Assembly: GCA_030247885.1 (NCBI GenBank)
Contig: JAPDRO010000009.1
Coordinates: 992,001 to 1,056,000, forward strand
Length of the DNA stretch: 64,000 bases
Direction of reading: 5' to 3'
Origin: Taxawa tesnikishii (nom. ined.)
Lineage: Eukaryota > Ascomycota > Dothideomycetes > Dothideales
Each line of letters opens with the position of its first letter. The first letter of the stretch is position 1. Position numbers and translations under genes: made by a program. This document shows, piece after piece, positions 22,150-34,034 of this stretch. A model generated the notes under the pieces. It worked only from the letters and a program-made list of their open reading frames with translations, was not told the DNA's origin and made no database searches.

Positions 22150-22844
22150 TTATTTCAGCACCCTGTCAAAGGACGTCCCTCTCACGCTTCCTCCGCCCAT
22201 GGCAGCCCGAACGTTCCTCTTGAAACCCTCTCTGTCTCTCGCCAGATCCTCAGCAGCCTCCTTGTTCAGAGGATCGCTAGCGTTGGGCTCGAGGAAGAGG
22301 AACTGCATGCCCACAATAACCGCATTCAAGTTCAGGACAGGCTTCCAATCCTCCCGCAAGATGTTTAAGCAGATGTTGCCGTCAAGGTCGATGTTGGGGT
22401 GGTAGATCTTTTGCGTGCACTTGACTTTCGGTGGCTCGTGTGGGAAGTTTTGCGAGATGTTGAAGGTGAAGTAGAAGATGCCGGACTTGTACATGCCCTC
22501 GTCGGGCTCGATCGTGAGTGTGAAGTGCAGAATGTTGTCGGGATCGGGGAACTCGGTCTTCATGGTGCTGGGAAGGGAGAGTTCGGAGAGATCTGAGAAG
22601 GCGGTCAGTATGCGCTGAAGAACAGAACAGGAAGAAAACGTGAGCGCATACCCTTCTGAACGCGAAGTTGCGCAGCAGTGACCTTCTTCTTCTTTCCTCC
22701 GCCAGCAGCAGCCGTCTCAGCCTTCTGCTGCTGCTGTTTCTACATCGGGTGTTAGCATGTGTGCTGATCGAGCTCCTGCGTCCACGCTCGAGAACACAGC
22801 GAGTGTGACAAGGGTATTCGTACCATAGACCATATCTTCAACAT
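22150..22844 (-). CDS. UBC12: NEDD8-conjugating enzyme E2 (Ubc12)
   Basis: Three exons: complement(22150..22592, 22652..22739, 22824..22844), 183 aa, intact. The N-terminus MLKIWSMKQQQQKAE is the docking peptide characteristic of Ubc12. A basic linker GGGKKKKVTAAQLRVQKDL follows. The catalytic core has HPNIDLDG then NICLNILREDWKPVLNLNAV, with the active-site Cys in NICLN. The E2 forms a thioester with NEDD8/Rub1 and passes it to cullins, activating SCF-type ubiquitin ligases. The first exon is only 21 nt. Confidence 0.95.
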
Positions 22845-23848
22845 CTTGACGAATACTGGAAGAAGCTATTGGTGGATCTAGTAGATAGCGAGGATGTATA
22901 TATGGTAGACGTTTCGGCGCAGCGGCCAATGACGTGGAAAGCCGGGGAAGTTGGTAAATGGCAGACAACAGCGAGTGATCGAGGGAAAGCAGTGGTAATG
23001 CAGGCGACAAAGCACTGATGCTGCGGGAGAAGAGGTATCGGAAGAACAGATATCAGGTTTATAAGTGTGCTGGTGAAGAAGGTACTCATTTCATCGATAG
23101 AACCGAAACACCCCCACGGCATCCCGCCACATGTGATCGTACGCCGAGGAATCTTCAAGCACGGGAACCTTCGACTTCTTCTCTGATGCACCTTGTTCAC
23201 TTGCGACGCACTCTACACCATACGTGTATCCAAGCAGTCTTGGCTTGCTTTAGGGATTGGCGACCGGCCACAACACATACTTCTCTCAATCTTGATCGTA
23301 GCCTGGTGCACTAATACTGTATGTCAATACTGCGAGTGAGCGCTGGCTCACGGATACCAGCAAATTGTACGGACACGGAACTGGCCTGCACAGAAAGGTG
23401 CAGCAGTGTTCCAAAGATGGTCAAGTACTCCTGTCTGGTTACTAAACACCGCATCCAGTCTGCTTCAGCATATCACACGCTTAAAAAGGCCCGCAATATT
23501 ATTTCCGCATCCTCACGAGGATTGGGACAACGCAACGCCATCCCTGTTCTCAGTGTCTTCGAAACAGTTGGGAACAGACGCTCCCTGCTCGCTTCAATAC
23601 TTCTAGGCACGGTCTGTGGACACCATCATGAATCGGCACCGTGCAGTCTCTCCAAGTCCCCAAGACGGGTATTCAATGCCGGCGTGCACGCAAAGGTTAA
23701 GTTTGTTGGGTTCGGCTTAATCACTATTCTCGACGATAGGCAACTGAAAACTATATAGAGCTACTGACGATCTGCAAATTCTCCACCTGATTCTCTTCCC
23801 CGCGACTCACGTTACATTTATCCCATCATCGAAGCTACAACAGCCTGC
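22845..23848. other. Intergenic
   Basis: No gene recognised in about 1 kb. It contains the Ubc12 promoter side and the 3' flank of the metalloprotease gene. Confidence 0.5.
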
Positions 23849-24724
23849 TCAAGGCCCTTTCGTGGCCTGACATACACCACCACCGCAGTTCGGGTCATCA
23901 TCATCTGCTGATGTCGGATCACCATACTGCGTGCTGCAGAGAACGGTCCAGAGAGTTTCGGTCGCGAACCAAGAATAGCTATCGGCGTTGTTCGTGGCCT
24001 GACTCTTATCCATAGCACGTACTCCAGTTGGACCATAAGCGATATCGTCCGTTTCCTTGGATAGTGGCGGGGAAACCAGCTTTAGCCAGTGAGTGTATTC
24101 GTGCAGCAAGATGGAACCAAGAGTCTCCATCTTCCAGGAGACGCGAGGGTCAAAAACCCGCATTCGCCGGCCGGGACGCTGCCATTGCCATAGCCTTTGC
24201 CAATTCCGCCGTGGCCGAATGCAGCTGGGTCGCAAAGGACGATTGTAGGGTTGTCGGTGTCCCAGTCACGGAGTTCAGCCATCGTTGTTGGGTCAGCGCA
24301 TGTCAGATCGCCATTCGCATCCGGGTAGTCCGGAGAGATCGTAATCTGGCCGAGTAGGTCATTACCTTGGTCGCTGTTTGTATCACCGCCAAGAATAGTG
24401 TTGAAGACCTCTACATCCGATCAGCAACTTTGCTTTGGCACGTGAAGCTAGGAGACACTCACCATTGACCAGATCGTGATCGGCAGGATTGAAGTATTTG
24501 GCAAAGATTGGGTCGACGACCGGGCTAGAAGTGACCAAGACGTAACTGGATAGCTCTAAGGCATCACGGAACGCGTCTGTGATCTGAGTTGTCTGTTGAG
24601 CGGTGAAACCGGACGCGATTCTAGGAGGTGTGCGCTTCTGAATCGATGGTGTAGGTTTGAGGGCAGGAGCAGTGAGTGTTGATGCGGCAAAAAGGGCCGT
24701 GAGGAGGACGCTGGCAGACAGCAT
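23849..24724 (-). CDS. Secreted M35-like zinc metalloprotease, one frame slip
   Basis: Two exons: complement(23849..24410, 24463..24724), about 274 aa. A signal peptide is visible (MLSASVLLTALFAASTLTAP), followed by a Lys-Arg site (SIQKRTPP) that could mark propeptide cleavage. The catalytic zinc motif HEYTH lies in LGSILLHEYTHWLKL, and AYGPTGVRAMD plus NADSYSWFATE follow, as in deuterolysin/lysine-specific endopeptidase-like (M35) proteins. The frame slips at an A5 run (plus strand 24152-24156): one more base gives ECGFFDPRVSWKMETLGS. The C-terminus carries two Cys near GGGVCQ. Substrate unknown. Confidence 0.82.
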
Positions 24725-25878
24725 GATGGTAGCAACGTAGGCACTTCGACAGGGAAGAGCTCAACAAGTAAGTGGCAGGGAAGCTGACAATGTCGAAAGT
24801 CTAGGGGTGTCGATGGTGGTGCTGCTGGATGAACACCCTCGTTCCCATGGCAGGTGGGCATCTTCTTATACTTTCTGAGTGCCACTCTCCTTGCCTTCAA
24901 TGCTAGTTGTTCGAATACGACAAAGAGAAAATGCTTTAATAAGACAAGGCGCCTGAATGTGGAGTCAAGAGCTATTGATCCTCGATGTTGGTTGTGGGAA
25001 GGGATGTGAGTTCTTCCTAGTCCGGAAAGCCAACACCACGTGAACCAAGACACAGGCTGTAGCAAAGGCACTATTCGTTAGCCACGACAGGCATCCTACA
25101 ATCTACTTCAAGTGAGTATGCCTTAAATTGCCGTTCGAAGAGCGAGGCTGGTACAGTTGCCTTAGTTGGACCGAGCTGAAGGCGCTGCGCAAACTATCCC
25201 TTGCAGATCGCCAACAAGATTAACGCCTTGGTCTGTCAACGGGCACAATGGCAGAAGATCAGGGAGCTGCACGCAAGCTAGGAATCTCGTTCAGCTCCGT
25301 CTCCTACTGACCACTCATACGGTCAGCGTCGAACATCAGAAGCCGACATAATATCGTCGTACAGGATGGTGTCTCTCACGCGATTCTACTTTACGTGGAG
25401 TTTATACCCATCATGAGGTCAAGGACTACTCGTTTGTCTCTGTTGTCTCTGTGAAGATTTATGATTGCTTGCTTACGGGTATGCCGTGTCAAGTATTCAA
25501 TAGGCCAGAAAGGGCTGACCCGCGATGGGACCTGTGACTTGTGAGTGTCTGATTCGATAGGCTGGCTTTGTTCAAACGGCTCCCACATTAAAGCACTAGC
25601 AGAGTTTCTGGGATGGCTGTGCTTTCTGTTTTAGGAAATCAAGCAACATTAATGCCTGCAGCTGATACACAGCCTTAGCTGAGTGAGTAGGCTGTGCACA
25701 ACACCAGGCGTCCCAACTAGGCATGCGACAAATGACATCATCGCTATACAACTCCGAGTACATGTAGGCACAGTCAGGTAGAAGTCTATTAAACTTGTTC
25801 CTCACGACGTCGCTTTCCATGGTCCTTGTTATGGTCTCTCTCCCTGCCGTCGTAATATCACTTCTACTCATGACACTA
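24725..25878. other. Intergenic
   Basis: Promoter side of the metalloprotease and upstream DNA of the next plus-strand gene. No convincing gene. A minus-strand frame at 25596-26123 is antisense to the 25879 gene and is not supported. Confidence 0.45.
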
Positions 25879-26346
25879 ATGGCGAACTCGGCATCTGCAC
25901 CGCCTTCTATATCTGTCAAGCTTGCCATCGATCCTCCGAGGTTTGCCCCTGGCAGCTCAGAAGAACCACCTTCTGTTTCTTTAACAGCAACTTCCCATGC
26001 TTCGCAGCCGATCACAATCTTCACCTGGCCCACAATCTTCAACCTGGCTCTGAGCCAAAAGCGTAACAACTTCACCTGCCTCGATCTGACCTCGAACACC
26101 CCTTTGCGGCTAGAGCTCACCAAGGGTCCGCAACGCTCGGGGTTCAGTCGCGCAAAGGATGGACCAGACGACGTATTCTTTCAGACCCTTGACCCCGAGA
26201 CACCTGTGACGTTCAGAGCTGCGTTCAAGCTCGCGCATCGGACGACCGAGGGCAGGGATGCGATTGTAGAGGGTCATCGGTATCGGTTTGGTGTGCGCGA
26301 GGGGAGGCAGTACAGTGGTGGCGGTATGGGAGGAAGGAGGACGTGA
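25879..26346 (+). CDS. Conserved fungal hypothetical protein
   Basis: About 155 aa from ATG 25879 (MANSASAPPSISVKLAID). Blocks such as SHASQPITIFTWPTIFNLAL and NFTCLDLTSNTPLRLELTKG, then DDVFFQTLDPETPVTF, look like a widespread but unnamed family in Pezizomycotina. No signal peptide or membrane segment is evident from this start. The frame also runs upstream to 25795 with hydrophobic residues, which could be a membrane anchor if the earlier ATG were used. Its function is unknown. Confidence 0.65.
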   Translation: MANSASAPPSISVKLAIDPPRFAPGSSEEPPSVSLTATSHASQPITIFTWPTIFNLALSQKRNNFTCLDLTSNTPLRLELTKGPQRSGFSRAKDGPDDVFFQTLDPETPVTFRAAFKLAHRTTEGRDAIVEGHRYRFGVREGRQYSGGGMGGRRT

Positions 26347-26591
26347 TGGCGCCACCCGGTCACCCGGCGACGTTAGGGGAGGCAAGCGGTGGGCCTATCA
26401 CACTAGAACAGATCACTCCGGTGGATTTTGAAGTAGAGCAACGAGTTCCTATTTAGAGAATACAGGTGTACCCAGCACAAAGGCTTGGAGTTGCCTGGCA
26501 CGTTGCTACGATCAAAGGGCTGTTGACGCTACTGATTATTGGGTATAAAAGCACGTGAGCAACATATATTTTTCATCTTGCGAATAATAAC

Positions 26592-26711
26592 ACGTTCGGC
26601 CATAGGCAGCTGAAAGCTAGGGATCCCGTCCGCTCTCCCATATATAAGCAGTTGACCGACGAGTTAGTACTATAGTGGGTGACCATATGGGAATCCTCGT
26701 TGCTGAACGTT
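26592..26711 (+). rRNA. 5S ribosomal RNA
   Basis: Identical to the minus-strand copy at 11621-11740. The closing helix pairs ACGTTCGGC with GCTGAACGT, and the internal promoter boxes are intact. A T run (TTTT) just after the end fits Pol III termination. A TATA-like TATAAAA about 50 bp upstream (near 26543) may matter for start selection. Confidence 0.88.
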
Positions 26712-27010
26712 TTGTTCTACCAGTATGCTCCCTATACGGGGCTGTGCAACTATACAATATCGCGATCATCCTTTTGCTCGGCTTGGTCTGGTGGCATTGG
26801 AGTGAAGCTATGACAGCCTCAGCAATACTAGCTCTACGCCACAAGGACAACAGAGATATTCGAAGGAAAAGGAGCAGGAGAACGAACAAGACGAAAACTT
26901 GGTCAACATGCGGAATTTTACTCTATTACGTTGCCATGTATCCCCAGACATTACTTTCATGAGAGTTGTATACAAACGAATCGACGGAACGGTGACACCC
27001 TCTGCCCTCG
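26712..27010. other. Intergenic after the 5S gene
   Basis: Short spacer between the 5S gene and the 3' end of the repeat protein. No gene seen. Confidence 0.5.
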
Positions 27011-29836
27011 TTATAACACTGCTGCGAGCAACAAGCACCCTCCCACAACCCATCCAGAAGCCCATATCATCCTTGCAGCGTCTCCTGTATTAGGAGCAGA
27101 GGCACTAGCGGTACCCTTTGATACTACGGTAGCTGCCGCCGACGTCGCTGTAGCCGAAGCCTTCCCGGTAACAGAAACTTGGCCCACGACCGAGGTGCTG
27201 CTACCTTCGACGACGACTGTTCTCCCTTGATTATCCGTAGTGAGTGCAACGAGGGTGGTAGCAGTGCCGGAGCCGAGTATGATGCTGGATCCAAGTGCGA
27301 GGGTTTGGCTTCCGTCGACGTAGTCAGACGAGGGTCCTAGGGTAAACGTCTGGCCATCGAGGACCAGTGGTGCGGGAGTCGTGGCAGCAGCCACCAGCAC
27401 CGAAGTACTGCTGCCTATGACGGCAACAGTCTCGCCCTTGGTGTCTGTAGTAAGCGCAACAACCGTCGTGGCAGAGCCGGACCCTAGCCTGATGCTGGAG
27501 CCGAGCGCGAGCGTCCGACTACCGTCGACGTATTCCGAAGAAGGTCCTAGAGTGAAGGTTTGCCCATCGACAACGAGCGGTGCAGGAGTAGCGGTGGGAG
27601 CACCGCTGTCGTCTGGGAGTACTGAAATACTACTGCCCACAACGGCCACAGTACGGCCTTGGCTATCCGTAGAAAGGGCAACGAGCGTGGTAGCTGAACC
27701 CGAACCGATCGTGATGCTGGACCCAAGAGAGAGCGTCTGGCCGGCAACCACATACTCCGAAGATGGACCCGGCGCAAAAGTCTGCCCATTGACAATCACT
27801 GGCGCTGGCGTCGTGACAGACACTCCGTTTCCTAGCGGTGAGGTTGTGCCACCGACAACGGCGACGCTTTGGCCCTTGCTATTCGTTGTCAATGCCACAA
27901 TGGTAGCAGAAGGACCCGAGCCGACCGTAATGCTTGACCCCGGAACTAGTGTCTGACCATCGACGACATATTCTGAAGAAGGGCCCGCGGAGAGCGTCTG
28001 CCCAGCAATGACAACTGGGGCCGGCGGGGCGGTGGCGGCGGACGAGCCTGCGATATTTGAGGTGCTTCCGCCAACCACAAGTTGCGTGTGTCCAGCATCT
28101 GTTGCGAGTGAAACGACGACGGCGGAGGTGCCTGAGCCCAGCGTTACCGGATGATCGGGAGCGAGTGTTTGACTACCGACCACATAGCCCGAGGATGCAA
28201 CAGCGGAAAGGGTCTGTCCGCCAACGACGAGCGGAGCAGGAACGTTGGTTGGCGTGGATGAGTCTGCGATTGTTTCTGAAGTACTGCCTCCCACGATGAG
28301 CTGCGTGTGTCCTGCTGCTGTCTGAAGTGAGACGACGACGGCAGAGCTTCCAGAACCTACGGTGACAGGCTGATCAGCAGCCAAAGTCTGGCCTTGCACC
28401 ACGTACGCACTTGCTGCTCCGGGGTTGACGGGAGTGGGTAGATAACTGGTCCCGCCAACCACGATTGGCGCAGCTGCTGGGATGACTGGTTCTTCACTAC
28501 TGGACGGAGTAGATGAGCCGGCAGGTGTTTGCTGTGGGCTCGGTGAATTTGAGACATTGACAGGCTCGGCTCCGGGAGATGAGGTGTTTTGCTCGGGCAA
28601 TGTGGGGACGGCAGCAGTAGATGTTGTACCTGCAGATCCCTCCCTGTACCATCCGCATTCGTCCCGACGCTGGACGTTGCAGGCTTAGGTCCACCGTCGA
28701 GCACACTCAGAATGGCGGCGCCCACATCTGGTGATCCTGTACTCGCAGCCGGTCCAGCCGGCGACGCCTGGGTTCTGTCTGCCTGTGGTGAGGGTGCAGC
28801 TGTAGCTGTTTGAGCATTCTGCGACTGCAGAGCCGGGGACTGGGATTCCGGAGCAGTAGCGGTAGCCGCTTCTGGAGCAGGTTGTTGGGCGGATGGAGGA
28901 TTGGACGGAGTAGCATTGGCTGTGGGCAGGGTCGCAGCTACCGCGGATGCCGGTTGTTGAGCTACTTCCGTGAGTGTGGCGGCCACTTCAGAAGCGGACT
29001 GTTGCGCAACTTCGGCCGATGTTCCCCCGAAGGTGCAGGAGCCGAGTTTGATGGAGAAGCAGACGGCGGTGCATGCAGCTCATGAGATGTGATCGTGGCC
29101 GTCACGAAGGCGGCTGTTGACAGCTCGACGGCAGGTGCAGCCGCCATCAACATACTGCACTCTGTGAAGGCAGCCTCACTGGGAAAGACTCTTGCCCATC
29201 CCTCTGTCGCGTAGTTTTGAAAGTACGCCGCAGTGGTATATAGCAAGCCGTAGGGATCCTCCGGATCGGTTGAGAGCACGCTTGTTGTAGGGGCTGGGGG
29301 TAGCGTGATCCAGATGCCGCTTGATGGAGCTGTAAGACAGACGGGTTCGCCGTTGACGGAGGTTGGGATCGTTCCAGAGAAGTTGTAGCCCTTGGGGTAA
29401 TCCATGTACATGGTTGGATAAGTCCTAGACGGTTAGCTTCCATTGTATACACACCTCGATGCTCTTACATTGTCACTGTCGAAGAGGAATAGTTGCCATA
29501 GTCATCGGTAACAATTGGCAAGGTAACTTCGAGTATCCTGTATCCTCCGGAATTTGTGGGCGGAGGAGTGAATCCCGGTGGCAGGTCAGCGTATAGTGTG
29601 GTGGTCCTGGTGGTGTTGGTCTGGTTGTTGACAACATAAACCACTGTTGCTGCGGTCAAGGTGACGTTTGGAAACTGCTTCGTCCAGGATATCTCTGATG
29701 GACCCCATGGATTGGCAGAACAATCCGCTACACAGCTACCCGAAGGCGCCGCAGTGACATATGAGGAGCTGGGCGTTGCGGTAGAAGTCGTGTTTGTGTA
29801 TGCTACCGCTGTCGCATCGTTCAGCTTCATTGACAA
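27011..29836 (-). CDS. Ser/Thr-rich repeat protein with GPI-anchor-type C-terminus, two frame slips
   Basis: Two exons are supported: complement(27011..29424, 29469..29836), about 925 aa. The N-terminal part has many NxT/S sites, Thr-rich stretches and the GLLYTTAAYFQNYATEGW block. A Pro/Ala/Gln-rich linker leads into six tandem units of about 70 aa (about 27165-28470), each built on VVxGQTL, SSEYVVxGQTL, GSSITxGSG and TVAVVGSSTS. The C-terminus (SAPNTGDAARM, then a hydrophobic tail) fits a GPI signal, so this is probably a cell-surface protein. The frame slips at a C5 run (29024-29028) and near a C3 run (28642-28644); one base restored at each joins it. A signal peptide was not found; it may lie in an upstream exon. 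Confidence 0.75.
27165..28470 (-). repeat. Six tandem about 210-bp coding repeats
   Basis: Each unit encodes a GQT(L/F) motif pair and a Val-rich beta-like segment. The later three units are most alike, which suggests recent duplication at the C-terminal side. Confidence 0.8.
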
Positions 29837-30636
29837 GGGGCATATATACGTGCACAGACTGCACAGTCAGACGGTAGTAACATACTTCTTGGTGCAAACG
29901 CCCATGTTGTATGACTTAAAAGCACGCATACACACAGACTACGAAAAAATATGATGGCATTGTGCCGACAAACGAGCTGAACCACAGGGGTTTTAAGCAG
30001 GAAAATGACGGCAAAACGCGAAGCGAATGGACTGAGTTGAGTTTGGAAGGACAGGAACAAGGGTCGGGAAAGGTGAAGAAACCGATCAATATACATAGCC
30101 AGTCGGACGCAGGTACCACTTAGGCGTGCCATTAAGGATTTGAGGCCGAGTGCAGCTAGGCCCTACCGGCTCCTCAGCGCCATGCCGTGCGGTCTACGCC
30201 GTGTCCTCATTGGTACAACCGGACGATTGCTTCGCCCTCTATTACGGTCATTTATAGTTGGTGCAAGCATTGGACGCCAGCAATTTCGCGCTGGGCGTGT
30301 GTAACCAGCGGATGCAGGATGGGACATGAACAGGGTTGAGTTGGCCAGGAGTTCGAAAAGGTCCGGATCCATTAGCAACGCAACAAGCAGAGGGTCCTAT
30401 AGGTTATGTTGGCCACCGAGACATTCTTGATATATTTGAGAGTGGTTGGGGTTGAGAAACGGAGGATGTGAGTAGATCAGAGGGCGAGGAAGAAGGGCGG
30501 ACACTTATGCCGGAGTTGAGCCGTATGGAGACGGGAGGATTGAAGCTGGCCTCCAAGAATCTCTTCCAAAGCTCCAGCTGCATGTCACTGCATCGCGTCT
30601 CCCTTTGCCGTTCATAGGGAATTCTGTCATTCAACA
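29837..30636. promoter_or_regulatory. Divergent region, repeat protein / uL29m
   Basis: Should contain both promoters and perhaps a signal-peptide exon of the repeat protein. No gene could be assigned. Confidence 0.4.
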
Positions 30637-31481
30637 ATGTCGCCGCCATGTAGGATACTTGGACAGACTCTGCAGTCAACAGCAGTCGTCAGGCCTTTCT
30701 GTCTCCCTCCGGCCTTCCTCCTCCCGTCCTTCTCCGCAACCCAGACCTCGTCTTTCTCGACATCGCATCGGCTAGAAGTCAGGGATCGCAATCGCATTCG
30801 TGGAACCTCTGCGCTCCGTGGTACTGGTCTTCGCCCGCGACAAACCCTCTCGGTCTCGCAACTTCCCAAGCCAGTATATGATCCCGAAAGGCACAGCAAG
30901 GTCGAGGTTGACCCTGATCACGGACTATGGCAATTTTTCAACAGAGAGAGGACGACACTGAGCACGCCGGAGATGGACAGTGCACATGGTCGGGCTTGGA
31001 CGGTGGCAGAGCTCAGAAACAAAGACTGGGAAGACTTGCACAGGCTATGGTGGGTCTGTCTGAAAGAGCGGAACAGGTTGGCGACAGAGGCTTGGGAAAG
31101 AGACCGGGTGAAGGCTGGATACGGTCAATATGAGGCCGATGAGAGGGAAAGACAGGTATGACAAGAATGACTGGCTCTGTTCAGATGCTGGAATGTGGCG
31201 CTGACAGCGATTGCGTACAAGGTCAAGAAAACCCAGAAAGCAATTAAGCACGTCTTGACGGAAAGATGGTATACGTGGGAGAATGCACGCAGAGAAGCCG
31301 AGAACGATCCGGAGGTCAACCTGTACCCTGCGCCGGGGGACCAGGCATATAGCCCACGTCCGTACGAGGTATGTTAGAGACGACCAGAATCTTCCACCGT
31401 CTCTTCCTAACCATACAGCAGGATGAGCCGCTCCAAGAGAGCAATGCACTAGCGGAGGGCACACAAGCAAAGGCGGCTTAA
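30637..31481 (+). CDS. MRPL4: Mitochondrial ribosomal protein uL29m (MRPL4/MRP-L47)
   Basis: Three exons: 30637..31155, 31222..31368, 31419..31481, 242 aa, intact. The N-terminus is rich in Ser and Arg, fitting a mitochondrial presequence. The conserved core reads [20 protein letters not shown], then [21 protein letters not shown] and [14 protein letters not shown]. After intron 1 come [20 protein letters not shown]. The protein sits at the exit-tunnel region of the mitoribosome large subunit. Confidence 0.9.
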
Positions 31482-31962
31482 GATGCAGCATTGGCGAGGC
31501 ACCCAGGGTCTCCTCGATCTCCTTAACGAGATAGCTAAGGAGACTTGTGGACACGCTTGTAGTCCGGGCTGCGCTTACAGAATTTGTATATCACATGTAT
31601 TAGTACTCGACTCGACGACGCTCGAAAGCTATTCTCCGGAGCCGTGTAGACAACTGCCTCCAACCGTCTTTCAGTCTAGCATGTAGCATACTTTGTGTGA
31701 CTACGGAAGAATAGAGCACTCGTCCAAAATTTGTGAAACCCTCATTAAGGCGGTTGTGCTATAAATGCTATGTTAAACCGGTGATGGCATCGTTTGAGAT
31801 GGACCCTGATTGGCCGGAACGCGCTAGCTCACCGCAGACTGGCATCACTGGACAGGACAGTGCATAGTCCCAGTTCCAACCGACTACTTGCATACGTTTT
31901 CCTGCATATTTCTCCCAGGAACTCACATCTCCTAGTCTCTACCAGCAGATACACCACCCATA
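31482..31962. other. Intergenic, upstream of Rab GDI
   Basis: Promoter and 5' UTR of the GDI gene; CT-rich just before the start. No other gene. Confidence 0.5.
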
Positions 31963-33730
31963 ATGGACGAGATCGCGCCAGAATACGATGTTGTTGTGCT
32001 CGGAACAGGTACTGTTGCCCCGCAGTGTCCCCATACGATGTGACTGATCAGTTGTGTAGGCTTGACGGAATGTGTTCTTTCCGGGTACGAGGGGACTACG
32101 AAGGATGTCTGAGCTTCTGCTAACTTCGGACCAGTGTGCTCAGTGTCAAGGGCAAGAAGGTCCTGCACATCGACCGCAACGACCACTATGGAGCGTACGA
32201 GAGCAGCACCCCACCTTCTCGCCTTCGTGGTGCTAACAGGATGACAGTGAGGCAGCCTCTCTCAACATTGAAGCTGTAAGCACATGCTCCACGCCCGACG
32301 AACCACCAGCGCTGACCTCAACAAGCTGTTCAAGAAGTATGGAAACTACCCTGCCGGAACCGAGCCATGGAAGAAGTATGGCCGCGTCAATGACTGGAAC
32401 ATCGACCTTGTCCCCAAGCTGCTAATGTCGAACGGCGAGCTCACCAACATTCTGGTCTCCACCGACGTTACGAGGTATCTCGAATTCAAGCAAATCGCTG
32501 GTAGCTATGTACAACAGGGTAATGGCTCGAGGGCTACCGTGGCCAAGGTGCCATCAGATGCGAGTGAGGCACTTAGGAGTCCGTTGATGGGTCTGTTCGA
32601 GAAGAGGAGGGCGAAGAATTTCCTTCAGTGGGTTGGAAACTTCAAGGAGGAGGATCCAGCGACACACAACGGTAGACACACCGGCATGTTTAGCGCAAAG
32701 GAGTCAATACTGATGGAGTTGTCCAGGGTTGAACATCCACCAGTGCTCCATGAAGGAAGTCTACGACAAGTTTGGTCTTGAGGCTACAACTCGCGACTTT
32801 GTCGGCCACTCTATGGCACTCTACTCAACCGATGAGTACATCACCCAGAAGGGCATGGCGAAGGATGCCGTGGAGCGGATCAGGCTGTACGTCAACTCCA
32901 TGGCACGGTACGGCAAGTCTCCATACATCTACCCTCTTTACGGTCTCGGCGAGCTTCCTCAGGGTTTCGCACGCCTTAGCGCCATCTACGGCGGTACTTA
33001 CATGCTGAACACCGACATCGATGAGGTCCGCTACGATGGTGGAAAGGCTGTCGGCATCAAAGCGACAATGAAGGAGAGGGGAGAGGAGGGTGACGGCATG
33101 AAGTTCGAGACCAAGGCGAAGAAAATTATCGCGGATCCATCCTATTTCCCAGGCAAGGTCCAGGTTACCGGCCATCTTCTCAAGGCCATCTGCATCTTGA
33201 ACCACCCAATTGAGAAGACCGACAACTCGGACTCTGTGCAGTTGATCATTCCACAGTCGCAGGTCGGTCGGAAGAACGGTAAGCAGTTCAGGCTGTATGT
33301 CCATATACATGTTATTGACCGTCCCCAGATATCTACATTTCCATGGTCTCCTGGGCCCACAATGTCGCTCCAAAGGGTTACTACATTGCCATCGTTTCCA
33401 CGATCGCGGAAGGCTCCAGCAACCACCACCTCGAGCTTCAAGCCGGATTTGACAGGCTAGGAAGGATTGAGGAGAAATTCATGGGGCCGCCAATTCCCAT
33501 CTATGAGCCATTGGAGAGTGGCGTTAACGACAACATCTTCATCTCCAAGAGCTACGACGCGACCAGCCACTTCGAGACCGTGACAGGTGAGTGACTTCCT
33601 CTAAGGTGTTTCCAGAATACTGCTGACACAAGGCCTAGATGATGTGAAGGATATTTACAGGAGAGCAGAAGGTCAGGACCTTGTTGTCGAGGGTCTGAGG
33701 GAGGGTCAGAACCTGGTTGCGGAGGAGTAA
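31963..33730 (+). CDS. GDI1: Rab GDP-dissociation inhibitor
   Basis: Eight exons: 31963..32008, 32060..32084, 32135..32194, 32248..32275, 32326..32671, 32727..33278, 33329..33586, 33639..33730; 468 aa, intact. The N-terminus MDEIAPEYDVVVLGTGLTEC is the FAD-fold-like start of the GDI/REP family. HIDRNDHYG, SGELTNILVS-like and YLEFKQIAGSYVQ follow, then SMKEVYDKFGLE, YGKSPYIYPLYGLGELPQGF and the GTYMLNTDIDEV block. It extracts GDP-bound, prenylated Rab proteins from membranes and recycles them. Five of the exons are under 100 nt. Confidence 0.95.
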
Positions 33731-34034
33731 AGGCAGCACAATCAAACGGCGGCGACGACTGAACGTATCAACGATCAAGTAACTCAGGAGGGTTTTTGGC
33801 GTACTCAGAATGGAGCATACTACTTTACCAATTGACATTTGATTCGGCATTTGATGATATTTGATCTTTTATGTTCTCGGTCTTGGCGTCTTCACATGTT
33901 TTGGACCCTTGATTCGCTAGCCGCTTTTGCGGGCTTGTGTTTGTTTATCGATCGAGCAGTGCACCTAAGTTCGGGTATAACACGACACAGCACCACGCAC
34001 ATCGCGCTCAGGTGACAGCGCACACTTCGTCGCA
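33731..34034. other. Intergenic between GDI and SMC2
   Basis: 3' flank of GDI and promoter of SMC2; nothing else seen. Confidence 0.5.

Noticed and set aside
25596-26123. 175-aa minus-strand frame
   Set aside because: Antisense to the better supported conserved protein at 25879-26346.
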